Shown piece by piece: positions 10,811 through 22,987 of a DNA stretch of 64,000 nucleotides. The stretch's first letter is position 1; every line of letters starts with the position of its first letter. A program made the translations under genes and the position numbers. Location: NCBI GenBank assembly GCA_037176725.1, contig JAZBRS010000020.1, positions 82,406,001 to 82,470,000 on the forward strand. Direction: 5' to 3'. This DNA comes from Posidonia oceanica. Its lineage: Eukaryota; Streptophyta; Magnoliopsida; Alismatales; Posidoniaceae. The notes below the pieces were generated by a model. The model worked only from the letters and a program-made list of their open reading frames with translations, was not told where the DNA came from and ran no database searches.

Positions 10811-11883
10811 AGTTGACCGTGAACGGGTATGAATGGGGCTGCAGCGAAAAGCAGACGTACGAGACCTAAGATGAGCTATCGTCGAAGGTGACAAATAGCC
10901 CGAGAAGAAATGAAGACCACGAGTAGCTGCCCATGACAGAGACGCTCGAGCTCCAGCTGAGGACCTCGCACCTACCTGTAAACAGGTTGAAACAACAATA
11001 GGTGTCAAAACCTAGACAAGAGACGCAATGCAAGTTGTTATGGTGGCGTGAATGCTACACATGCAGATGAATGTCCTAACATGCATTCTCTCACCATCTA
11101 TGTACGTCCTGAGCAGGCTGTCTACTCAGACATGCTCATGGGTGTGGATTTTTTGACTCAGGATAGAAAGTAGGTTCCTGTCTAAATCCTAGCCAAAGCT
11201 CAGGCAGTAAATGGGTGGTACGTTAGGAGCCTTGACCCTGCCAAAGCATGGGTTGTACTCTCTACTAACATCGATACGATCCTGGATAAGGTGGGACAGA
11301 CTAACAACTCATCTCACACCAAAGCCATAGAACAAGAAACTAGGACTGCCCTTCTCAGACTAAGTGGGTGGATTCAGGTGATGAGAAGATGTATGCTTCT
11401 AATATGCTCATTCATGCGGGTATGCTTAATGTCTTTTACTTGCATTTTTTTAGCCAGTGGGGGAAGCTACAAGATTTGGCTCTAGTTATGCCTAGATGTT
11501 GTTGTTTTGCTCTTTTGTAGCTTTTATATTAAGCTAGAGGGGGAAGCAAGCATGTCTCTAATTTTCCTAGGCATGGCATATGCAGAAAGGGGAAAGAGAC
11601 ATGAAGTCATGGCTTGCAAGTAATCATACATCAAGCAAAAGGCATGTGCATGGCATGTGTGAGTGTTGTGTCATAATGGTGAAAATAGAAAACATCCATC
11701 ACATCAAAAGGCATGAAGCATGGCATGTACTAGTGTAGTGGCATAGCATATCTATGCAAAATAAGCATCCACCATACATAAGGCATGTAATATAGCATCA
11801 AGCAAATATTAAAGCATGGATAAGCAAAGAAAGTGAAAAGTCATGCAAGCGAGGAAAAGCTGAAGCAAAAGCTGGAGTCTCTT
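10811..11883 (-). other. Leader of element C
   Basis: Non-coding stretch between gag and primer site, alignable in parts to the leader of D: the TAGGTGTCAAAACCT word near 11000, the CTCTCACCATCTATG block, and the ACTAACATCGATACGATCC block near 11265. It is rich in GGCATGTG and GCATG words in its right half. No gene seen. Confidence 0.55.
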
Positions 11884-11901
11884 TCCCCAGCAGAGTCGCC
11901 A
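11884..11901 (-). promoter_or_regulatory. Primer-binding site of element C
   Basis: The minus strand reads TGGCGACTCTGCTGGGGA, directly inside the LTR end, matching the element F site except C to T in the middle. It defines the element's orientation and 5' LTR. Confidence 0.8.
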
Positions 11902-14262
11902 GTTTCCTGTGGCCATGCTGGCGACGGGGGTCGACATGAGTGACTAGAGAGAGCCACGCACGTGTATCCGATAAGGTCACGGTGGAGTGGTGAATACGAG
12001 GAAAACTCGACTCGAAAACACCGAATGCGAAAAACAAATAAAGATAAGACAATGGAGTTGCCACCTAGTCTATTTAACGGAAAGACGAGGAAAATCGAAT
12101 GCAAAACATGATGTGTATGCAATATTGTAAAAAGATGATCCGTGCCAATGGATGAGGCATAATGGTCATTGCGGCCCAAAGAAAGGATAAGGGCTCCTGT
12201 TACGCATGGGAAAGGTGTTAGGCACCCCCATGCACCCGACGAGTAGGTCTTTCTAGGCTTAATCACTCGCATTTGTGGCTAATGTTGGCAATTGAATGTC
12301 GATTAGTGTATGCCCTTGGGCAATAATGATATGCCTTGCAAATATGAATGCATCCTTTAATGAATGCCTAGAGATAGAAGCTTGATGCCAAATGCCATGC
12401 AAATGTATGTAAAGCATGTGGAGAAAACAGATCTAGATGCGATAAACCAAAATCATGCGATAAATGATGCAATCTAAATGCTCAGCAGCGTTGTCAGTGC
12501 TCTGAACTAAGGCACTCACACCTATGAATCGTGTCGGTACTATTTGCTAGGGATGTATGCTAGATTATCGCACCAAAGTTCTTAAAACTCCAGACAGTAA
12601 ACATCATTGCCCTAATTGATGCAAGTAGAAAACAAAACATCCGAAAAACCATGCGAGGCTAGCAAAATTGCGCAGAGGAGTGAAATCTAGACGTGCATGA
12701 GCAAGATCAGATGAAAAAAAACTAGTGAAAAGCCATGCAAAAGGTACTCTGCCCTATGCTACTCTGGATGTGGCAAACCGTGCTAGTAACTCGCGGTGGT
12801 AACCCACGTCAGTTACTCGCGGCTGGAAGTCGCGATTCAAGCATGACAAATCCAGATAGCGAGCTTCCTTGCTCAATTGCGGAAGAAAAGGATCAAAACC
12901 AATCAAACAAACATCGGCGAAGAAAGAGGGAATACTAGAGAGTAATCCAAAGCAATGAAACCAAAACATGGATGCATGGGTCTCTCTCCCCGTCTCCATT
13001 GCACAACGCTAGAAACCGTTGGGCTTGTCGGCCATGGAGGAGGTCGGGAGCCCACAGAGCTCGATCATGGCTTACAGCGAAGGTGAGGGAGGTAGAGAGG
13101 ATGCAAAAGATGCAATGCGAGGCAAGAAAACCAAAACCAAGTGCTCGCCGCCTCCCACCGACGAAGCTCACTGTGACGGATGCGTTTATCGACTGCCGGC
13201 GAACAACCGGCCTAAGCACGACTGTTACGTGGCCGTCGACGCATCTAGAGCGTCAGAGAGGAGAAAGGAGGAGAATGCAAGCGAGGAGATGAGTTCACGG
13301 CCATGCTCAACGGCCAACGGCCTCACACGGTCGGTGAAACCATTGCCGGAAAAACAGAGAGTGCAAACTAGAGAAGAAACTCGATGAAACACAAGTGAAT
13401 TCACGACAATAAAACTTTACAGAGCTAAAGGAGAAGGCAACTACGCTTAGGGAGTGAACACTCACCTGCGTTGATGTGCAGTTGTCCCTCCCGGTGTTGG
13501 CTCCTGACGGACGTTTCTCTAGGTCAACGTTGAGGTTGGATGCGACGGCGACGGCAAGGCGGTTGGTTGTTAATGCTTTGGACGTGCTGTGCTTGGAATG
13601 CATAGGCTAGGGAGTGGTGTTGGATGCTCAAATGGACCATGGGTGCTCTCGTGCTCACAGTGTGTGGGTGTATGGCCGTGGGTGTTCAACGGTACTGGGG
13701 AACGGCCGACAAAGGTGGGCTGCTGGTCGGGGAAGTGGCCGAGAGTGGGGAGAGCAACCAGAGGCCTGGACATCGACAATGGGTGTTGTTTTATAGCAAG
13801 GGCGGTTGCATGGATGTTGTAGATTGATAACAGAATTTGAACGTGTGGTATGGATGTGAATGGAAGAGATTTGATTGGACTTTTAATGTGGATGAGGGGT
13901 GTGATGGTCAAGACACACCAGGGTACACGCTTAGATCCATGCAAGCCAATAGGAAGCAAGGATTCGATGGTCCAAAGGTGATTGAACCAAACAAACCTTT
14001 GCAGCAGTTGTTACTGACATAAGGCATGCGCACCAGCTATAGCGGCAATCTGCAGCAGCAACCCGCGGTAGTAAGCCGCACTAGCATCCCGCGGTTGACC
14101 TATGAGTGGCCTGTTGCATGGATTTTGTGCCTATTTCTTGAGTTTTTGACCACCAATGGGCTTTGGGCTTGTGGATCTGGATGGTTTTTGGTAGGTTTGG
14201 AGATACTGGGATAGGTTTGCGATATTGGTGTGGGAAGGTGGTAAGGTCCGCCACGTCGCAAT
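11902..14262 (-). mobile_element. Tat/Ogre-like 5' LTR of element C, truncated
   Basis: Starts beside the primer site and carries the shared LTR blocks (GCTCCTGTTACGC...TCTTTCTAGGCTTAA at 12189-12261; the GCTCAGCAGCGTTG block at 12479; and the internal GAGTTGCCACCTAGTC word at 12056). The outer part, about 12.9-14.2 kb, is GC-richer and diverges from the other LTRs, like the U3 halves of D, E and F. No TGTAG...-type outer end is found; LINE sequence takes over near 14263, so the outer boundary is lost. Confidence 0.65.
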
Positions 14263-16250
14263 ATGAGAAACTCTTCCGGAGGAGTCTACTGTCAAGTGGC
14301 TTCAAATCGGAGTGTCTACACCGTCATAATGGCCCTGATGTCCTTAACATCCAATATGCAGATGATACGCTTTTATTCCTTGAGCCTTCTGTTGATTGTT
14401 TTATCAATCTCAAGCGCATCTTATGCTACTTTCAAGCTTGCTCTGGATTAAAGATCAATTTTCATAAGTCTTCTCTCATTGGTATTGGGATCAACAATGA
14501 CCTCTCCGAGAGACATAGCTCGATTTTTGGCTGTGTACAGGCCTCTCTTCCCATCACCTACCTTGGCCTTCTCCTTCATTTCAAAAAGGCCTCCTTCAAT
14601 GATTGGGCCACTGTCCTGGATAAGTTGAACACTAGGCTTGACTGTTGGAAAGGTAGGTGTCTCTCCTTAGGGGGGTCGTCTTACCTTACTTAACTCTGTT
14701 CTCTCTACTATACCTACTTACTATCTCTTAGTCCTTCACCTTCTAGTTAGAGTTATTAAGGAAATTGATAAAATTCATAAATGATTTCTTTGGAACTCCT
14801 TTTCAACCCCTAACAGAGGATATCATCTAGTTAAGTGGCAGAATGTCTGTCGGCATAAGCATCAGGATGGTTTGGGCATTATTAACATAAGTAACTTCAA
14901 TACTACCATGAAATGCAAGCTTCCTTGGAAGCTTCTCTCAAGTAGGGACAAAATGAAATAATGCAGGCTATTAAAGTGTAGATACCTAGTCAATAGCAAT
15001 ATTGGAACAATTCTCAACATAACCTCCGGACATGCATCCCCCATTTGGAAGGAATTGAAGTCCTACTTCAACATTGTCAACATCTTCAGCTCTTATGCTG
15101 TAAATAATGGAAACTCTATTCTTTTCTGAGAAAGTAGGTGGAATTGCCATATTCCCTTAAAATTCGTTTATCAAGGACTCTTCTCACTTACAAAATACAA
15201 AAAATAGACTTTGGCCAAGATGATTTCATCATATGAGACTAGAGTGGTGAATCTATTTTATTCCAATTCGAGTCTCTCTTCGTCATTACTCATGCAACTG
15301 GGTGGTGTCAATAACTCTGTCCTTCTTTCTTATGAGGAAGATTCTATTTCTTAGCGTCTTACTCAATCCAAAGCTTTCTCTATTAAAAGCTGCTATGAAT
15401 CTTTAAATGATGGTCTTTGTTCATCATTCAAAATTAAGATATGGAGCACCGCTTAAAGTGAAGATTTTCATCTAGCATACCCTTAAGGACAAAATATTGT
15501 CCCGTACCAACCTAGCTAAAAGGGATTGGTCTGGCCTCTTATACTGTGAATGTTGTGGCTTTCATTTAGAATCCATAACTCATATCTTTTTCCTTTGCTC
15601 ATTTGCTAAAACTTTATGGAATTTTTTTCTACATAATGCCAATACTTTGTTATCAAATTTCAACTTAGCTCAAGCTTTTACATTGAAAAACTATCTCAAA
15701 TTCAATATTAGTACCAGGTGCTAGAAGACCCTCGTTCATTAAGGCTATTTTTTGGTCCCTTTGGTTACATCACAATAATATTATTTTTTGTAATAAATGT
15801 AGAGATATTAACTCAATATTCCGTGATCTCATATCTTTAACTACCTTTTGGTTAGATAATGAAAACTCCAAACAAAACGCAACAGCCTCCTCATCAACTG
15901 TTGAAATTCAACACATGTAGTAGAATTGGGATATGGAGCACACTACCCAAGGTCAGCCATCCATCGTTGACCTAGGTCTTCATAGGGAGGTGGTCACTTG
16001 AACTTCTGAGCTGAATGCAAATACTGACTGAGACAAATGGAATGGCAATTCCAATGCTGCCTAGACCTTCTTGCTTTTTGCTTCCCATTTTGTGGAAGAT
16101 TCTATTATACTTTGATCCTTCTTACTGACTAGTATAATTTTTTGGTCATTACTCTACAAACTGTCTAGTTTATTTTGATATCCCTTTGTAAATAAGAACT
16201 TTATATGATGCCTGATGGTGGTACTCATAACCAGGTTTTTTTATTATATA
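14263..16250 (+). mobile_element. 5'-truncated L1-type LINE, decayed
   Basis: The plus strand shows the C-terminal half of a plant non-LTR reverse transcriptase: QYADDTLLFLEPS with the YADD catalytic motif at about 14358, then SGLKINFHKS and ITYLGLLLHFKK (about 14450-14590). Farther on comes the zinc-binding RVT region LLYCECCGFHLESITHIFFLC (about 15533-15600). Many stops and shifts separate the pieces. The 3' end is a GATGCCTGATGGTGG word followed by an AT-rich tail (about 16207-16260), as in plant LINEs. The endonuclease and the first RT motifs are absent, consistent with 5' truncation during insertion. Confidence 0.8.
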
Positions 16251-17412
16251 ATATTTACCATTTTCAAAAACAATAGTAATCTCAAAAATATATATTTAAA
16301 CCATTTTCATTTCTTAAAATGGTAAAACTTTTATTCTTAAAATGAGTACTGCTTAAATTTGAACCTGGAGCTACTTAGAAATGATGGATTATTGCTTTAC
16401 ACTAGATTTTGATTTCACTCGAGTTGTTGAATACACTACACATAAAGAAAATGCATTAGCAGCAATACATATAAAGAATGGGGAAAATTACACTAGCAAT
16501 GATAATTAATGATTGAATGATTCTAATTTTGCCGAGTAGGCCATTCTAGTCTATACTCACATGAAAAAAATATTCTGATAACGATACAGTTGCATGTATC
16601 ATTTATTCTGGAAGCATACATTCAGGTGTATCTAGAATCTATCAGCTTCGTAGATAAAATTTTAATCATCGAAAAGGAAGTCAGATAATTAAACATGTCA
16701 TGGACATAAACAATGGTACAATAATAAACAAAAACGTAGTATAAAAAATTTACAAATTAGAATTATAAACTTGCCATTACATGAAAAGAACAACAACACA
16801 CAAAACCTCACCCTGACACAAATAAATAAGCCGCTACCATAAAGAACATCACACCCGTAATTTCGTGGGGCACAAAATCCTCTAGCATCTATCAACAATT
16901 TCCTGAATACAAAACAAACGAGTCAGCTGAACACAAAGCAACCAACTGCTTCAACGCAGTTGGCCAGGGGGAGCAGGACGTGCACCTCCCCTCGGTACGA
17001 ACTCAGGGATAAATGAGGGGGAAATAGCCCCTAACCACGTAGCTACCGATTGCAAAAAAACAAAACAAATAAGTCAGGAGTCAATACTTACTGATAACAA
17101 ATTCATAAGAATCCATCAGTATTTTGTGAGAAGTATGTCAGCAGGTCTCTGCTCACAGGAATGTAACAAATGCTCTATCTATGCAGTTACAGTTGACAAA
17201 TGCTTCAGGGGGGACAGCAATTGCCTCCAAGAAAGATAGGTCACAGACATACAATTAGAGCTTCTTCTTTAGCCTTCATCTAGTGTTAGGAAGAAAAGTC
17301 GTTCTTCAATTGGAAGTGACCTTTTCCCAAGCTACGAATTTGCAGAAACTTTTCAGTCACTGATCTTAGTACATGTTTCCGCTACTAAGACTTGTGGTTT
17401 CTCAATGTTTAA
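16251..17412. other. GCP3 3' flank; no gene recognised
   Basis: AT-rich sequence without a convincing ORF or known repeat. The part next to GCP3 (about 17000-17412) is presumably its 3' untranslated region, transcribed on the minus strand, but I see no clear polyadenylation site that would fix its length. Confidence 0.5.
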
Positions 17413-20030
17413 TCATCTGCCAGGGGGGAATCTGCTATAGTATTCGGTGAAGTCTAATCGAAATAGGAGGAATTTTAAATCAACTTGCTGTTGCATCGGC
17501 AACTGAGAAATAAAAACCTTCAAGGCAGAAGAGTACTCTTTTGAGATTGAATCCAAATCTTCTCCCATTTTCTTAAAGAACTCCCCAGTAATATGCATAA
17601 GAGCTTTTCTACCACCTTGTGCCCGTGATCCCAGCTTCGACTTCTCCACCTTAGCACTACTTCCTCTGAAAGACAAGAAGAAAAAACTGTTTACTCGCAA
17701 TAATCTAGCATTAACCTCAAGAGAAAATAAGCATCAAATACAATATAAACTCACCTTGGTTGCAATTCATATATGTTCTCAAACCATCGATCAGCATTGC
17801 TCTGAAACCGCAAAATGAGGTCAAACAAAACAAAGAGAGTTTTAAATATTCCTTGCGATCTCTCCCCAAGAAGAGACTTCTCTACAATTGAACTAAGGTA
17901 CTTCTCATGAGCTGCAAGTAGATCATCCAAATCTTTTGATGCATCCATCTCTTCTGAGAAACATGCCCAAGAAACTTCAAGAACCTCAAACATTATGTAA
18001 TCCTGGAAATTTCTAATAAAATGATTCATCTCATTCCATAGAACCTGGCACCTCCGCAGCACAGAAACAGACTGGAATTTCACTGCCGCACCATCTTTCC
18101 CAAATAGGCTAGATATTATACGATTCGGCTTCATGGTTTTCCACACCCTAATCAGGGCATGCTCCACCCGTCTAAGCTTCCAGAGGAAATTAAAGATTCT
18201 GAAGTACCGCTTCATAACAGATGCTGTGAAAACAGTATCCAGTGGAACCCGGGCATCATACTCCAATGAGAACACATCCCATCCTCGGTCCCCGTCTTCA
18301 TGTTCCATCATCTTTACATGCAGCCTATCTAATATATCTCGATCATCATACTGAGCATTAGATGCCCGGATTGCAGTCTCCAATAGCCCAGCAAGCTGGA
18401 AGGAGCTGATTGTATTAGCAGGTTCAGAGAGTTCTGGCCCTACTATGTCCATGAGGTACTGAACGAAATCTCCCTGCCCAAGCAACAAATATTGTTTGAT
18501 AGCAAGGCAGTGATCCTTGAAACGATACCTCTGATGCATCACTTCCATCAGATGCTTATCGATCCTCTTTGCAGCCTCAATCGCCAAGGCCTCGAGAGCA
18601 TCAGTCTCTCCATACCCAAGCCCACCTCTCCTTGTGGTCGTACCCACATGGGCAGCAGCCTGTGTGGCAGCTTCGGCCCAACCATTGTCTTCGCAACAGA
18701 CCCTAAGGAAATTGATGGACTTCCCGGTCCTCAGAATTCTCTGAGCAAGAGTCTCAGAGATGAAAGATGGGAGCATGGAGGACTGAATCCGGTATCCTTC
18801 TCTCCAAAGAGACTCGGCCTTAACAGGCTGCCCAACTATGAAGAGTTCTCCAAACACATCCTCAAGCTCCCCTTCCAAAACCCAAGTCCTCACCATCTCG
18901 AACAGTGGCGAGCAAACCCGTCTAAGTAGCCGGCTCATGAACTCCTGCACCAATGGATCGCCATGCTGGGCATACCCATGGATCGCCCCAGCCATTGCAC
19001 CACCTCTCAACGACCTGCATCCATCCACAAGAAGAGCCATCAGACGCATCCTAACAGTCGGCTCCGCAAACCAGACGGCAAGCCTCCTCAAGCACAAGTA
19101 ATTCCCTGGAGTCCCACTCGAACTCATAGACGAAGCCAAAGGGATGGGAATTGACAATTGCGACTCCAAAACCGCCAATAACTTATAGTAATCTGAAAGC
19201 TCGTCCTGCAATGCAGCACAGAAGGCCTGCCCAACAGTCCCCACCTCATCGGTCGGGAACCCCTCTGTGCACTCAGAGACATATCCTTTGACCACCCTAT
19301 ACAGCCATCCAAGCTCACACAACCTCCGAACCATCGTCCGAGTTGACCTCGTCACCTTAAACGAAGACGAATCCGGCGGCAAGTCGTACCCGTCAATCTT
19401 CGCCGTATACTTAACATACCTCCCATCAATCCCCTGCGCAACATAAAGAATATCCCGAACCAACGCCGCCTCCGAAATGGGTGACTCCTTGCGATCGAGA
19501 TCGGTGTACTCACGGAGCGCAATCTCCCGGATGTTCTCGGGATCTTTCGATACCATCAGCACGCCACCGGAACCTAGGGCTTTCTTGGGAGCGCCACGAG
19601 CACCAATATTCCTACCGGAAGGGAAAGCCGGGAGCCCGCCCGACACCGCAGCCGGGAAAGGAACCGACGGGGTGGTGGTGGTTCTCCTGGCGCGATCCTC
19701 GGAGAGGGACTTGAGGAGGTAGAGGAGGGACCAGCGATTGGAGGAGGAGGAGGAGGAGCGGGAGGCGAGCTTGGAGTAGAGGTCGGCGAAGGCGAGGGCG
19801 TGGGAGGAGCGGCCCTGGTGGACGAGACGGCGTTTGATGGACTCGGCCATGGCGGACTCGTCGGAGGAGAGGGATGGGGACATGCGGCTGGAGAGGACGC
19901 GGTGGGCGTAGCGGAGGGCCTTGGAGAGGTCGGGGGACGGGCCCGGCGGGGCGGAGGCGGAATCGGGTGGGGCAAGGAGAAGGCGCTGGAGGAGCTCCTT
20001 CACCAGATCTAGGGTTTTCGGGTCGTCCAT
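17413..20030 (-). CDS. GCP3: Gamma-tubulin complex component 3 (GCP3/SPC98), two exons
   Basis: Joined exons complement(17413..17665, 17755..20030) give 842 residues, close to the usual plant GCP3 length of about 840. GCP3 is a core subunit of the gamma-tubulin small complex and ring complex, which binds gamma-tubulin and nucleates microtubules at the nuclear envelope and cortex. The N-terminal region (1-180) is a plant-type helical extension. The GCP N-terminal (GRIP1) domain starts near VRDILYVAQGIDGRYVKY (191-208), and the gamma-tubulin-binding C-terminal (GRIP2) domain includes LEYDARVPLDTVFTASVMKR (589-608). The C-terminus LLFRLDFTEYYSR is a GCP3 hallmark. ATG at 20028-20030 was chosen because MDDPKTLDLVKELLQRLL resembles family starts; an upstream in-frame ATG gives low-complexity sequence. 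The frame is intact, so the gene is probably functional. It is the only host gene seen. Confidence 0.96.
17666..17754 (-). other. GCP3: GCP3 intron, 89 bp
   Basis: On the minus strand the donor is CCAAG|GTGAGTTT and the acceptor TTTCAG|AGGAAG. Splicing joins codon AG|A (Arg759) in phase 2 and continues straight into the conserved C-terminal exon. Without splicing the frame meets TGA at once. Confidence 0.93.
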
Positions 20031-20265
20031 GGCGGACTGAAGAAGAGTGGAGAGTGGAGTGCTTTTCCCTCCGGTGGGGGAATGGAAGAACGAACGAACG
20101 AACCCTAAAAAGGGCGATTTGAGTTCTTTTTTTCCAAAAAGTGAGTTGAGTGTGTGTGTGTGTGTGTGTCTCTCTCTCTCTACCACTCCCTCTAACAAAC
20201 ACACACTTTCTCTCTCTTCCCTTTTTTGGCGGGGTTTGGAACTTCGGAGAGGGATCCGTTTTTGA
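20031..20265 (-). promoter_or_regulatory. GCP3 5' leader with GA and CA repeats
   Basis: Upstream of the start codon the plus strand shows (TG)9 at 20151-20168 followed by (TC)6 at 20169-20180, that is a (GA)n(CA)n tract on the transcribed strand. Short GA tracts are common in plant 5' leaders and promoters. A run of T at about 20267-20280 follows. The transcription start is not visible. Confidence 0.5.
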
Positions 20266-20280
20266 ATTTTTTTTTTTTTT

Positions 20281-21000
20281 GTAAAAGATAGTAAACTAAT
20301 ATTAATATAGCACTTGACTGTTAGTACCAAATTTTAACAAAAAAACAATATTTTCATATACATAATCATAAAAAATCTATCCTAAGGTAGAAAAGGGACA
20401 GCAACTACAGAATTAGTAACGTTCAAACCACATAAATTAGTCTAATAACACAAAAAAACCATTAAGAGGATGGCCAAATAGAAGTAAAAATTAGAGTCGC
20501 CAAAAAGCTTTTACAATTTTTAGACAAATATCAACAATAATATGATTGAATGTAAAATGATATAAACAAAAATAACGAATAATTAACAATAAAGAGAAGA
20601 AACAAGAATAATTTTAGCTTTTGGCGAAGTGAGATGGATCTCTTAACTTGAAGAAGAAAATCAGCTCTCAAGCACAGGAATTTTCCGATTTCTCTCCAAG
20701 AATATGACGCCAAAATCTCTAAAGGTGTAAACTTTTTGAGATCTTCGAATCGTACTGTAATGTTATATGCCAGAGGGAAAAGGAAAAGAAAGAAGAAGTA
20801 AAAGAGATTTTTCTCTTTTGTTGTTTTCAAAACACAACAATGAAATATATAAAAGAGTTAGACACATTGTGGGTCAACACTATTCCCACAACAAAAGGAA
20901 ACAACATAATCATAGAGAATACACATAATGATAGAGTAAATGATATATTAAAAGATATTTTGAATTTGATAATTAAAGTCAAAATCATTATATTCCAACA
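20281..21000 (-). mobile_element. Ty1-copia LTR (3' LTR), left edge uncertain
   Basis: The right edge is exact: the minus strand begins TGTTGGAATATAATG at 21000, preceded by GAATTGGTGGA as polypurine-like sequence. A TATA-like TTTTATATATTT lies at about 20843-20855 on the minus strand. The sequence is AT-rich as in many copia LTRs. I cannot fix the CA end on the left; it lies somewhere between about 20.28 and 20.6 kb, next to the GCP3 promoter. Confidence 0.55.
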
Positions 21001-21765
21001 TCCACCAATTCAAAATTATCTTTAAAATGTAAACCAAACAAAAGGAAAGAAATCAAACTCTCTGGACTTTAATACTACGCATTGGGTGAAAGTGTCTGGC
21101 GGACTTGAACCTTCACTTAGTGCTTGTAAATTTACATCCGAAAGTAACCATAGTGGATTACATCTTGAACTAGGTCCTTTTCACCGGATTTCAACCTACT
21201 ACACACATAGTACACACTACATCTTCCAATTCTCTGGATAGCACATTACGACCTTGTGCTTGTATCAATTTTTATGAATGCTTTTAAAAGATAGTCCTTC
21301 AATCCTCAAAGTCGTGGCCCCACGACCACATTCACTATAAGTGAATCTCCAAAGGTAATCTGTAATACATCACCCTACCACATAGGCTTCGATTCGATTC
21401 TATTTTATTACAGCTCATGCACTATCATCTTAGGAATAGGGTTGGAGTTGCACTCCACAATTTCAATGCCATGTTTCGTATGGCAATAGAATTTCCCTGA
21501 TGGGTATTTCATTGCACGAGACTTTTTATAGGCTTAAGTCTCATCCCTCTTGATGAAAATATAATAAAATTCTCTGATAAGCCTTTAATCACATGATCTA
21601 CCAAGTTTTCTTTAAATTTCACATGTTCAAGTGATATGACTCCAGTAGACAACCAATGTCTAATTGACTTATGTCTCAACTTTATATGTCTATTTAATTT
21701 TTCATTTGTATTAACTCTCTTGACTAAGGTAATACAAGCAGTACTGTCACAATGAACACAAATTG
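21001..21765 (-). pseudogene. Copia pol C-terminal end (RNase H) plus 3' untranslated part
   Basis: On the minus strand, about 21765-21600 encodes the RNase H end of a Ty1-copia polyprotein: VHCDSTACI, then LNRHIKLRHKSIRHWLSTG, the standard CD-A-I / RHI-LR--IR order. It continues the reading frame that breaks off at 22988, on the other side of the inserted solo LTR. The remaining 21001-21560 is the 3' untranslated stretch before the LTR and shows no gene. Confidence 0.75.
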
Positions 21766-22987
21766 TGTAGGAAATTAGGGCTTCTCTAGAGGAGGGTGAA
21801 TAGAGAATTTTATATATAATGTAGAATTTAAACTAACTTTGACAATCTTAAGCAATTTAACAAGTAAATGAAATGTAGAGTTAGATTTTGGACATTAAAC
21901 TAATAACATACAAAGAAGGGGATGAGAGGCGATGAGATTACTCAAATGATTTATAGTGGTTCAGTCTCCCCAGTTTAGTCCACTCCTCAAGAAAATCTCT
22001 CGAGAGTTACCTTAATTCTGATATTGTTCCAGGCCAAGATCCCGCCTTAAACCCTCGACAAAACCACTCCAAGTCCCCGTAAAAACCATGGTACCTCTTC
22101 TCGCTTCCGGAGAAGAACTCTACTCAAGAAAGGAAAATTACAACTCTTTTTCAACTCTTTCTATATCTCCCAAAACACTTCTGGTAGGTGGAAATGATGC
22201 TTTCTTAGCTTGAGAAATGTCTCTTAAAGATATGAGTGGAATACTTAACAAAAGGATGGGAATTTAGCTCAACAAATTGTATATGGTATGCAATATACTT
22301 GTCTAATCTCTGGTGTCAAATATGAGTATAGTGGTGTCTTATATATAGGCATGAGTTAGAATAAACATATGTAAAATGAGCTCACAATTCTCTCAAACGT
22401 TCACAAACGGCTACTGATTCAGTATGCTGAAATAAATCGGTCGTCCGAATTTCACAACAGTTGGATATTTCGGTATACCAAAATTTTTCGGTGTGCCAAA
22501 CGTATTCCTGGTTGTGAAAACAGATAGCCCAGATTTCGGTATACTGAAATATTTTGGTATGCCAAAACAGGTCATTGCTATGAACACTAATATTCCTTGA
22601 TTCGGTATACCGAAAATATTCGGTATGTTGAACAACCTGTTTTAGCTCTATAATGAATGTACTCAATGAATTGGTTTCTTTTTAGGCTATGGCTATTTTC
22701 CTAAGGCACTATGGGGGTGTTTGGGAGATTATTACAATTTTCTAGAATACAACATACTCTTTTACAAGACTCATTTAATTACATATAATCTTGGTCTACA
22801 TTCTTTAATTGTTTTGACTTGATTTTCAATTGAATTGCCTTGATCTTCCTTATTGATTTCTTCTTTGCAAAAAACCCTTCTTCTTTTTCCAAAGTCCATA
22901 AGAACTTCTTTCTTGAGCTATTAAGAAAGTTAGCTCACAAATATGCTTTGTTATCATCAAAACCGAGATGAAGCATTTTTGCCAACA
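21766..22987 (-). mobile_element. Solo LTR (family H) inserted in copia RNase H
   Basis: 1222 bp, TGTAGG...CCAACA on the plus strand, flanked by a 5-bp duplication AATTG (21761-21765 and 22988-22992). Taking out the insert and one duplication restores the copia RNase H frame across the junction. On the minus strand it begins TGTTGGCAAAAATGC and ends TTTCCTACA; this orientation is a guess from the TTTTGATGATAACAAA word near the start, common in plant LTRs. It contains a cluster of TTTCGGTATACCGAAA-like palindromes at 22420-22640. No coding region. Confidence 0.85.
22421..22640. repeat. Cluster of palindromes of the type TTCGGTATACCGAAA
   Basis: Six or seven variants occur in 220 bases, e.g. 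TTTCGGTATACCAAAA, TTTCGGTATACTGAAAT, TTCGGTATACCGAAAA. Each is an imperfect 14-16-bp palindrome. They lie in the solo LTR at 21766-22987. A related motif, TTCGGCAGACCGAAA, is repeated at 48950-49200 in an unrelated LTR. Confidence 0.8.

Noticed and set aside
20031..20330. Upstream in-frame ATG that would lengthen GCP3 by 100 residues
   Set aside because: The added residues come from simple repeats (HTHTHT) and 5' leader sequence; family members start at the conserved hydrophobic helix encoded from 20030.
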